DNA from: Ophiothrix spiculata
Lineage: Eukaryota; Echinodermata; Ophiuroidea; Amphilepidida; Ophiotrichidae
Length of the DNA: 38,813 bases
Direction: 5' to 3' (one strand)
Assembly (NCBI GenBank): GCA_000969725.1
Contig: JXSR01S034397.1
The translations under genes were made by a program, and so were the position numbers. Below the pieces are notes generated by a model that was not told the DNA's origin, made no database searches, and worked only from the letters and a program-made list of their open reading frames with translations. The number at the start of each line of letters is the position of its first letter. The stretch's first letter is position 1. This document shows positions 11,301-23,300 of this stretch, one piece after another.

Positions 11301-14300
11301 GATAAGCGAACCCTATTTCATTTTTGGACAAGCGAACCTTCGGACTAGCAGGCCGTGAGGCTGATATCATTGTCACCAGGCTAACATAAAATATGGATCC
11401 TAAAAACATTGGGAAAAAAAGCATTTCATGACCACTTTGGAAAGAGCAATACTGTGACTTTTGCAGGAAGACCTTCAATTTCTCCTGTTTTCCAAATGAT
11501 TCTGTGAACAGATCATCAAATGAATCTTCCAAAAGCATCCTTCCGGCTTTCAAGTCACATGCAGTATTCTGTATTTTCAATATGCTAGGGTTGAAAAAAG
11601 ATTGATTTATTGTATAGGCCTAAGTGGTATATTTCGTGCTACATATATTTTCGCGCTCAGCTCGGATTGCACGAAAATAAACGTAGCGCAAAAATTGTAT
11701 GTATATACCGCTGCACATAAAAAATATCACAAGCGCAACAAATGATTTAAAAAAAGGGCGAAATGATTCAAAATTAGCTATGCGCTAAAATTACCGAGCA
11801 TAAAAATATTGGCACTTACAATAGTCTGCCATATAGGCCTACATGTATCATAACAGAAGACAATAATGATTTAATTTTATCATTTTTGCTGGCATGGTTT
11901 TAACTGGGATTATATCATCTGTTATGATTTTTGTATTTAGTTTCATACCAATGCCTCAGAAAAAAATTGCAGTCTCAATGAAGATTTCTCCAACATGGCA
12001 ATAATAATATCTAGGTGTATAACATTGACTTTAGGCTCTATAAATTTCAAATATAATATTTCCTTACGGTTACATAATGAATTCAGGAAGTTAAACAAAT
12101 GTTTGATTCCATTTTCATCTAATTTGCATAAATGTTTTGTTCCATTTTGATCTAATTTGCATATAATTGAAATGCCTGTGTGCGTCAGTACCGTTTGCCA
12201 TAAATTTTTTATTCAAAAAAGGTGAATTACGTCTGTAAATTGTCAATATTTGGTTAAATGCCATCTGTTGCATGGGCGTATTGATCGTCTGTCAGTCACA
12301 GGCTTATTTTTGATTTATTTTTACAATGCACTTTTTTTTGTAAATATGGGACATTTTATGCACTGGAAGCATCTAGGCCAGGCCTTCTCAAATAGCGGCC
12401 CGGAGTCACAGGCTTATTTTTGATTTATTTTTACAATGCACTTTTTTTTGTAAATATGGGACATTTTATGCACTGGAAGCATCTAGGCCAGGCCATCCAA
12501 ATAGCGGCCCGCGGGCCGGATTTGCGGGCCAAATCCGGCCCACCAACGACTTTAATTTGGCCCTTCGATTGCCTCTGGAATGCAGAAGTAAATAGGAAAA
12601 GCATTGAAAAAGGTCTTGATTTGGCCCACCAATATGTATTTTTGAACTTGTGTTTGTCCTTATAATTATGGCCCACCGACAAATTTAATTGAGAACCCCT
12701 GATCTATGCCTATGCCCTTTTTATTTTCAGGAATACAGTACTGTATCTTCAAAAGACAGTAGATTTTAAAAAGCCAAATTTAATTCTAGTTAATAAATTT
12801 ATTATTGATCATGGTTCTTAATCATACAATCAAGGATTTAAGCCTAATTGAATTTTATAAGAGTTTAGGTTATTTTAATTCTGGGTTTAGACCTAATTTA
12901 TGATTTCTTTCCTGATTAAAACAATGAATCACTAATCAGAGATTGAAACGTTCATGATTTTTCCTCAATTAAACAATAATCGAAGGTATGAATAATTAAT
13001 CTAGACCATTATTTTATCATTTTTCTGATTAAATTCAAACCAATTATTCATTGATAACAGGGATATGCCTAGGTGATATTTTTTATAGAGGATATAAATA
13101 TCATTGGTTTTCAAGGTTCTTGCTGATCGGTTCAAATTAACTTTGTATCTTAAACACAAATTAACTGCAATTTTATGAGTATAAAAGCAGCAGTCACAAT
13201 ATTTTGGATAGTTGGGTAAATATATTATGTAAAATATAATTAGCAACATCTGGCATGTGCTTTCGTTTTGGTTCAAGTTCACATGAAAAAAAATTTCATA
13301 GAAAATTAAACGAGCACAAAATGGTAACAGCTGACTTCAAATTTGATACTATTGACAGATCACACTTCCTACTAGAATTCAAAGGATCCGGGACACGAAT
13401 ATTTCCGTATTAGAATCCTCATGGATTTGCAAAACTATTCTAAAATCTAAAGTGAGAAAATAGAATTGGGGCCTGTAGATTAATGCTTGTATTTATAGAT
13501 TTCATTGAGCCCCCCTCCCTTCCAAGAGAAGATATCATATGTATCCCATCATGCATTGCTTCCTATGGGATTGCTTGCATGGGAAATAATGTGAGTAGTT
13601 AGTGGTGAAATGCCCTAAAGTTAATTGTTGTAATCTTGCATTTTGGGTATGTTTCATCACTAACTACTCACATGACTTCCTGTACAAAATTTCCCATAGA
13701 AAGCAATGAATGATGGGATACACACAATATCTTCTCTTCTCCCTTCCTCTCATCCAAGAGAAGAAATCGTGAGTATCCCATCATGCATAGCTTTTGTACA
13801 GGAAGTCATGTAAGTAGTTAGTGATGAAATATGCCCAAAATGCAAAATTTCATCAATACAATTTGATTTATGGGCGTTTCGTCACTAACTACTCGCATAA
13901 TTTCCTACACAAACGATCCAATAGGAAGCAATGCATGATGGGATACACACAATGTCTTCTCTTCTCTCATCCCTTGCACTACAAACCTCAACCTTTTCAT
14001 GTTGGTTGGCGCCTTGAGGCATGAGTAGAATGTGGGATATCCAGATCTAGTGTCATCTTGGAGGTATGGCCTAATTACGACTGCCTTAAATGTGAAGCAG
14101 ATGAAATGACATACTGAACTGAGGAGAAGCAGATTCTGATGAGTGCATTGCACATGTCTCTNNNNNNNNNNNNNNNNNNNNNNNNNNNNNNNNNNNNNNN
14201 NNNNNNNNNNNATGGTGTACACATGCGTGAACAAAGGTTTTCAAAATACCTCATAAACACGTTTTTCGAGTAGCCTTAAAAATGACCCCTAAACAAGGAT

Positions 14301-17300
14301 TTTACGCCGTCATTCCTTTCATTTTACCCCCTTAACACGTTTTTTTTCTAAATAAACACCCTTAAACTAGTACAAAATGGTAACAGCTGACTTAAAATTT
14401 TTATACCATTTGACAGATCACACTTCCTACTAGAATTCAAAGGATCCGGGACACTATTATTTCCGTATTAGAACCCTCATGGATTTGCAAAACTATTCTA
14501 AAAGTTAGAAATAGAATTAGGGCCTATAATCAGGGGTGTGAGAGTTCCTCTTTTCAGCTGATTTCCTCGTTTTTGAAAATTTTCTTGTGTTAAAATTTCA
14601 GCTTTTTTTATTCATTTTCAGACCTTTTTTCTGACTTTACTACGCTTTTCCTCGTTTTTGTCAACTGGCCTCTCACACCCCTGTATAATACATGTAGATC
14701 AATGCTTGTATAAATTTCATTGAAGCCCTAGCTCCCTTCCTCTCATCCCTTGCGCTACAAACTTACACCAATACTTTAAAACCTTTTCATGTTGGTTGGC
14801 GCCTTGAGGCATGAGTAGAATGTGGGATATCCAGATCTAGTGTCATCTTGGAGGCATGGCCTAATTACGACTGCCTTAAATGTGAAGCAGATGAAATGAC
14901 ATACTGAACTGAGGAGAAGCAGATTCTGATGAGTGCACTTGTCAGTAGGTTTGCTGTAGACAGTTTCTTAAAAAAAAAGATACCAAGCCGGGGATGGGGG
15001 TCTTCAAAAAAATTTGTACGGGGGATCCATGTGACCATCTCTACCAATTTTTTTGGTTCAAATATACCCATCCATCTTTATATCAATTTTGACAAAAAAG
15101 CACCCAATTTTACTCAAATTGAGTGCTTTGTAAGCAAATTTCTCAAAATACACTTAATTTTTAAAAATTGGGCATGTTCATCTGCGACGAAAACCACCCT
15201 ATCGCTAAACCAAAACTGAAAATCCACCCAAAAGGCAAGCCTGTAGATTGCCAAGTAAATATATGGGGAGGATGGAACAGGGGTGGCGCTGAGATCTGAA
15301 ATCTTGGGGTCCAATCAAAACGTTGTGGGTGGAAGATTTATTATTGTGAGAATTTGGGAGTGAAAATAGTTTGTAATATTATGCTACCTATTTCGAAGTG
15401 ACCCAAACCATCTGGAATTGCCATCATGTGACGAATTGTATCCCAGTAATATCGTCATGGTGATGTATGTTATCATCATCAGGCATCTTAAATTCCTCAT
15501 CAGTGGTCTTAAATTCCTCCTCAACATGATCAGCATAATGCGGCACATCCTCATCCTCCCTCGCCCGTATCCTTTTCATTGATGTTTTGATGAACTGAGC
15601 TCCCTGGGTATTGGATGTTACTTTGGCGGCACAATTTCAGCAATGTGATGCGCAACGTTATTAGTTACCTGTTTACTACGAACCAAAGACCAGGATTTAT
15701 GCTGTATACAGACAACAATCTGGTGACGTCACTAACCAAACTCGCAACCGAATCTTGTTAGTTGCGCTAGCATTGGTTGTATATTGTACGTGAATTGGCA
15801 AGAATATTAAAGTGGCACAAGTCTTGAAAAGAATTGGATCCATATGAGCCTGGTCTGGTTAATAATAACAACGTATCCCGGTGAGGAACCTGGTTCACAA
15901 TGTAGGTGATCATTGAGGCCCTAGTCATAAATTAATGGTAGTCATTGGGTCCAGTGTATATTTATTTGGTTGTATCAACTCCACAAAATCTAGCGAAACT
16001 GACCGGGAACAGAAAGCATTTCAAGATCCAAACCGCGTCTTTTTTCCTCATTGAATTGAAGCACTGTCAGAATTGATTTAAAGGGAATAAAAGATAATAT
16101 TTATTGTTTTGCCTTTCATCTAGGCCTATAGCTATTGGCTCGTAATGGGATGGGCGTACATTATTTTGAGAAATGGGTGCTCCCGAAAAGGGTGTTCATT
16201 ACAAATCCCCATTCAATGTCATCAACTTGCTCTCAGATGTATGAAATTGGACAGAATCAACATTCTGCTTTCAAGGAACTTGGAGAAATGCTTTTTTGGT
16301 ATTATAGAACTGAAAAATTTCCTTTACTTTACAATAAATCCAAATTGAAGATCGATGTACAAAGTGAAGTGGCTGTGTTGGTCAGAATGAAGACTGTTGA
16401 CCTAGATTTATGCATTGATTAAAAAGCAGTGTGCTATTGATTTGCTTACCAAACTAAAGTGTACATATTTATTTGTAATTTCTAAACACAGAAATCATGA
16501 CGTTCAAAATAGATAATTCTAGCATATGGGTTGCATTAATTCTGCGTCATTGTGACACACGTTTGTGAGTCGTGATATTCATTTGTTTTGTGTAATAATT
16601 TACATAATCATGTGACTACCGATGTTTACAATTTGTCATTTATGTTTTTGCTAAATATTGTAAAAAGGTTGTATGCTAAAACAAATTGGAAATTACTTGC
16701 ACCCTGGTATTCAGTTTAATACAGGTGTGATCACAGTCACTATTTTCAAGCTAGATAATCTTTTAGATTGAAATCAATTAGATGCAGATCTTTGTAATGG
16801 GTAGCGCTACTCCTACGTTGATAAACGGTAGTACATGTATCTTCAATGTAGTTGTAGTGATTCGTGGAAAAATGCAACTTCGGGGATGGTCACTAAAATT
16901 ATATTCCTAAGCGTTAAAAAAAATAAGATTAAATCTATAATTTGGAGTTCACACGTGAACCCCAGCGGATTTGGAATAATGTAATTATGTACTAAGTATA
17001 AGAACACTTTTGTAATTTTTTGAGGAAGGATGAAAATACAATTTTTGTTATATTTTCTTCAATACGTGACCCAATAAAATAAAATACACATGAAACATAT
17101 CCTAAATTTGCGATTTAGAAATCCCTCGTCCCTAAATTTAGTGGCTTCTAATAAATTGTGTCTTGTACCGCCTGGTGGATGGGAAGGGGGAAACTGATTT
17201 GATCACACAGCCGTTACCATACTTGAAAATATAAAGTACTGAATTTATTGACAAAATGAATTAACCGTACTTCAAAAATTCAATAATCAATGATTTTCAA

Positions 17301-20300
17301 CGAGTGATGAGACTCTGATATTTGGAGCAGACATAACAGGTGAATTCTCTTGACGATGACGATCATATTTCGGGGAAAGAAGAGCAAGATGAACGTGCCG
17401 ACTTGTAGACATGGCCTGGGCGTATGAGCACACTTGAGATACAGCATGTCTGGTGAAGCTGGATCATCGGTAATAAGCACGCCAGACGTAGCTCCTGGCA
17501 GTTTTGTTTCATTGGATTTCACAGCCGTTGGGCAAATTATGCAGAGTAAAAATCTTGTGGAGAGCTAAGGGGGTCCATTTGGATGGAGATCGTGCAAATT
17601 CTTGTCTATTCAGTTGTGCACGATTTTCAATTTACGCAAAATAATGGGCGGTACCTGCAGACCTTCTGCACCTGGACCAAGGGGCGTACCATTTGATTCT
17701 CGGCGGCATGGAAGTTTTTTGACCCAAAAAAATTGCCGCCTTTTGCGGATAAAAAATCTTGACCCAAAGATGACATGAAAAAAACACCTTTATTCAACTA
17801 CGTCAGGACAAAGAAAATCATAAAAATGTAATTAAAAAAAAAGTCCTGCAAAAAATACTTCACCCCAACTTTCATCCCCCTGAGAATCAAATGGTGCACC
17901 CCTAAATGTATGCTAGTCTCCCAGTTTAATTTCACAAACACACTGAAGGCCTACATCATACAATAGAAAGAAGGATATGACCATGGTGAACATATGCAGG
18001 GATGCCAGTTTTCCTGCAATTGCAGGAATTCCTGCTGCTTTTTGAATGATTTTCAAGTCATTTCCTGCAATTTACCCTAATGGGATTAATTATGTGAGAG
18101 TCAGTTTTTATTCATTTTCCTGCAAAATTGTTGCTTACCACTGGCATCCCTGCATATGTAATCTTGGCTGAGGGTACAATGTATTTATTTATGAAGGGGT
18201 TGATAAGGGTCAAAATGTGGTGTGATTTCCAAGAAACATGCCACGAAATGGTTGGGTTTCTCTTGAGCAGTGTTTGGATGTGCCAGATATTGCTTTGCGG
18301 CTACAATGTAGGCATGAATTCACCTCAAGAGTGCATACAGCGAGTCATATTACATCATCAGATTGGAATTAGTGGAGGACAAACACCTTTCAAGAATTTT
18401 CCCCTGGAAACAAAACCACAAAATTGGAATGAAAAAAAATAACCCTGCTGGGTTTCAACTAGTGGTTTGCACTGTAGAGCAGTGGTGCGAGTAGTAGTAT
18501 ATATATTCAATGTGTTCAAGAGTCTAGGGTTCCATTGGCACTGAAATTTAGTTAAACCCTAAAATCCAACAAAGCAAAAATAAAGAAATTCGCCTAAATA
18601 TCCAAATACGTCATAGATGGGGGATACAGATGGGCACGAAAGTGCTGCCATGGCAGGACATACACGGTGGATTGCCATTTTCGGACATTGGATCAGGATG
18701 TGAGAGGTTGGGGGTTCGAATCCCATAGGAAACAGGAAATTTTTGTTCAATGTATTCGGTTAGTGACGTCACCAGTTTTTAAGTATTCGGAAGTTGGGGT
18801 TGGGCCTATGGGATGTGGACGTCAAAATTTGGGCAAAAGGCAAGTAGGCCTATGTGCTTTCAGCCATCAATAATTTTTTGAAATATTTTGATGGCACCAC
18901 ATACAGAAACATTCATGTAAAATCACTTTTGTTGTAAGCAAGCATTCATGTTTTTGTATGGAAATCAAATATTTTTAACCAAAGTATCAAATAGTTAAAT
19001 GGTTTCTCCTTGCACTTAATTGAACTGTAATTGAAATTTTGATGATCAGTGTTTGACCTCCTGCTGGTTGTTAAAATATTTCAATTTGACAAAAAGTTTT
19101 GTTTTCTTTTCAGTTTGTGCATGGGCGTGAATGTGATCATCAAAATTGTAATTTTCTCACATGAATAGGATAGTGATGTGATAAATTGAACTGCTAGGGT
19201 GCCAACGTAAATAGCAGCAAAATGTGACCGTCCATCCCAAACCATCAGTTAACGTGACCGTCCATCCCTAACTAGCCGTAAATGCAGCCTCTTGCCATTT
19301 TCACTTTTTAAAAATATTTGTAAAGACCATGTTATAGGTTTAAATTGTTGCCTCAATGAACTTCATTCAATTCAGGAGTCTTTAAAGGGGCAATTCATGA
19401 TCCACTTTTCACCCTGAAGGTCATCGCTATCAAATTTGAGTTTTATAGTCTATAAGAATCCTCAAGTGGTTTATGTTACGATCCCCAAACCATTCTTTCA
19501 TATGTGCTTGCATTTTTGAGAAAAGTGAGAAAATGTGTCATTTTCTAATTATTGTCGGGGCCCCGACAGTAATTACAACACAGTAGTCTATGAGGATTTT
19601 CAAAATTCTGAAAAACATGTAACTTGGAACGAACGGTCGGAATCAAGTGAAATTTTCAGTATATATTTATGTTGCACTCTTCTTTTTATTTAGCTAGAAA
19701 AGAGGCCACATCAAAATTGCCCCTTTAAGTTATGGCCCATCAAAGATTGTCAGCGAGTAAAAGATATACCTGAGATCATTAAAACGCGCTCAAAGATCAG
19801 TAATCAGCCTGTTTTGAATGATTTTTACCACTCAGCCCCCTCAAAATCAGTAAATCTACTTTAGCCCCCCCCCTGCAAGGAAAATCCTAGGCACGCCAGT
19901 GGGGCAGCAGGCATGTGAGGTGAGTTCCCTGCATAAAGCTTTGGTCTCAATAGAAGCAAAAACTTGGCATTATTTTGGTACTGCTTTGACATTTTATCCA
20001 ACTTCCCAACATGCTTCAAACACCCTGCGAGATATCTGTTTGGAAGGGATCCTTTCCATGTTTAAAGACCCCCAATGCAAATGCCACACATGCACCCCTA
20101 CCCCTAAAAACCTCAAAATCATATGCGGTAGCGAGATATTGTATCCAGCCAAAAACAAATGCTGACTTGGTGATTTTGCTGCTATTGTATTAAATTTACA
20201 CTTGACCCATTTAACTTGTGAACCATTCCAGAAAGGGATTGGGTGCCAAACATAAAACACTGGCAACACTTGCAAAACCACCAAATTTGGTGAAGCTAAA

Positions 20301-23300
20301 GAAATGAATTGGAATATGTTGGCAGTTTGCCATCAGGGAAGTATATCAAATGCAGCGTGATATTGAAAGTTGATTTAGATAAACCACACCCAGAATTTGA
20401 TTTTAATGATTTTGAGTTTATTATTGGTATTTTCTTGCACTCACATGTGTGAATTTAATTTTAACAAGCCGTTCGAATTGTCTAACATAATTCTTGAGTT
20501 TGAAAGATGTTTATAGGAAAATGGTTGCAGAATTTTACTTCTACAGCTGATGCAATCAGCAAATTTTGATGTTGTAGTCTTCATGTTGCAAACCAGTGTG
20601 ATTGGGGGAATTGGTCAGCCTTTGCAAGAGACTAATTTTTGCTTGGCCTAGAGCCAGTGAGAAAATGAAAATTGTGCATTTTCAATTGACTGGGCTGAAG
20701 AATGCAATGATATCGTGATTATTTCCACAGCTTGCCGTTAGTCCGATCCATAGGACCTTTGTTTTTTTCGGTAATGCTATCTGTTTCCACCATCACATTA
20801 TAATCAATCCACTGACTACTAGTAAACCCAGCTCACCCCGGATTCGAGTAGGAGTGATTTTGCTGAAAAAACAACCTATTTTTGACTGAATGAATCAAGA
20901 AGAAAGCAAGTCTTGAAAATTCAGTGGACAAGTACTTTTGTAGAATCACTGAATAAGTTAGATCCGCAAACCTTATACTCTTGGGAAATTGATAGGAAGT
21001 TGTTATTCCTGGCGGCATGTAGTAGAACTGCTTTCATCTGACCCCAATGGAAATGACTACTATATTAATCAGAAACCACAAAAACTTGTGGCCTAATTAG
21101 TCAATGAAAAAGCTGCATTTTGATTGGCCAGTTTCTGCATTCCCTTGGCCTTCTAAGTGACCAGTCATAGTAAGAAGTCCTCTGCAGTCTGATAGGTCAT
21201 GCCTTTGTTTACAAACAAGAAGCATGCAATTCTGGGATCATGTCTTGTTTACAAACAAATAACATGCAATTCTGGGATCATGTCTTGTTTATGGATGCTA
21301 TTAGTATGAAGCGGGTTAGTGTAGCGGTATTTCCCTCGCTTTGCACCAATGAGGTCCCGGGTTCAAGTCCCGCGCCCGGGGCCTTATGTGCATTTGGTTT
21401 TCAGTCCATGCTCGCTTCCGCAGGTTTTTCTCCGGGTCCTCCGGTTTTCCTGTACTAAAACTGAATATTAAGAAAGATCTAGGACCCCAATGGAAATAAG
21501 CTTCATTAGAGGCTTTCTTGGGTTATCCTTGGCTATTAAATAGCCTAAAGAATTCTTTCTTTCTTACTAAAGATTTCTGGTCAAAAATCCAGATTTCAAT
21601 GTCAATATTATTGACTTGGAAACATGTGCGAGTTTGTATCAAAACCGTGGGAATGATACTTAGTTTGTTGAACTACTCATACATGTAGTAGGCCTGTGGT
21701 GCGTAATGAAATGACTACATGCATAATTTCAAAAATGTTAATGAATAATTTGCTAGCAGCCTGTCCCTGCCCTGCGTGCAGTTTAGTCTGGTTTGATGCA
21801 GTTTAGGATATTGTTATTAAATACGGGACGCCAAGCATGACATAATTAAATTGTAGAGTTGAAACGTATCAAACCACTCAAGATATTGCACTTTTATGAT
21901 CTTTTCGTATGATAGACATTGAAGTAGCATTGAATGTTCATATAAATACTATCAGGGGAATTCGATAGGGTGAATTAATTGTTATCTGTTGATTCAACTT
22001 GATTGCGATCAAGATTCTTTAGCACCAAACCAGTCAGAATTGGTTAGTCTGTGTGAATTGGCCGCAGTGCCACATCCTAGATCAGAGAGGAGGTTGGTAG
22101 AGGGATCTGGGCAAGATCTAGGCTGGAGTGTGTATATGGATGGAGTTACTGTTTAACAAAATTTGATACAACTTACAAGCTTATAACCAACTTTCAGCAT
22201 GACGTGCTTTGAGCCGCACCTATGACAGCATTTCCTAGTTTATTTTTAGTCCCAGCTTTTCATAAAATTAATAATAATGGATTAGCCACCATACTATTTC
22301 TAGTCATGTGGTTCAAAACCAAAACAAACTCAATCTAGCTTCAACTATTGACATATGGTAAACATATGCTAACTTGTATAAGCCTACCAACCTGCTTGGC
22401 TTGAAATAGCAAATTCATGGTTGTGTGCATACTAGGGGCGTGGTCAATATACAAACACTTGTGTTTACCAACATTTTCTGATGACTCCGGATGTGAAAAT
22501 GAGGATTGAGGAAGTCCAAGTGACCCCAGAAAATCGATAACCCAGATGGCAGTTTTTTTTGTGTGTAAAGTTGTGCATTTTAAATTTTTGACAACCATTA
22601 AAATGGGATTTTCAGAAAATAAATATGAAAAAATGTCAAAATTAGAAGGCGTTACCTTCAAATTTTATGCACAAGATTCACATTTACAAGGTGGGGTTAA
22701 TCACTTTTAAATGATGCCAAAATCTGCTTAGTCACTAACTGGGTAGATCTTTGGATTTTATTGGTCACTGGAATTACTAGGTAAATCAGTGGTGGGATTG
22801 GTCGAGAGGGATCTGGGCAAGATCTACTTTAATTTCGAACATGTAACCATTGTTAGCTTTACAGACTAATGTACACATATAAATTATCAGGTTTTTGTGA
22901 ACTTGACGTCAACACTGGCAGTAAGCTGTGATTAAATACTTTGATTGAGCTCAACAAAGCAGCAAAACATCCTGCCCGATGACCTGTGATTCAAAGACCA
23001 GTCTTAAAGAAAGAAAATTGAAGTTTAATGAGGGCCATACATTTTGCAAGTTCAGATTTGGCAATAACTACATGTACATATTTTATTTTCAGTCTAGAAA
23101 TGGTTAATTAAAACTTACAAAACAATGTGATTAGAGATGTGAATCTGAAGAAGAAAAACTGGAGTATAATGAGGGCCATACATTTTGCGAGTTCAAGGGT
23201 TTGGTAAGGCCAAAAAAAAATCATGTTTGTTTGCCCTCCGCGACCGACCCTAAAAATGCCAAAAATTTGGGTCGCGATTTTAGTTTATTTTTTTTTCTTC

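Larger units (their letters stand above)
13316..14147 (+). repeat. Duplicated segment, copy A (left of the assembly gap)
   Basis: The segment from ACAAAATGGTAACAGCTGAC to GATGAGTGCA matches 14372-14937 nearly base for base over its shared parts. Copy A carries two extra elements (13524-13738 and 13756-13963) that copy B lacks. Possible explanations are a true tandem duplication, a dispersed repeat unit, or two haplotypes placed end to end across the gap. Confidence 0.85.

Noticed and set aside
10866..11353. CRISPR-like array
   Set aside because: Repeats are degenerate, spacers are A-rich and not unique, and the two halves are inverted; the context is animal DNA.
16135..16422. 95-codon + strand frame
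   Set aside because: Low-complexity AT-driven composition and a competing frame over the same stretch. No family similarity.
17280..17522. 80-codon minus-strand frame
   Set aside because: Part ([20 protein letters not shown]) looks mildly protein-like, but no stop/start context, splice sites or family pattern were found.
21311..21383. A functional tRNA gene
   Set aside because: Head is tRNA-like with a good B-box, but acceptor and anticodon stems do not close and a SINE body follows directly.
22341..22661. 106-codon minus-strand frame
   Set aside because: No domain, no repeated codon pattern, and lies in unique intron sequence; likely chance.
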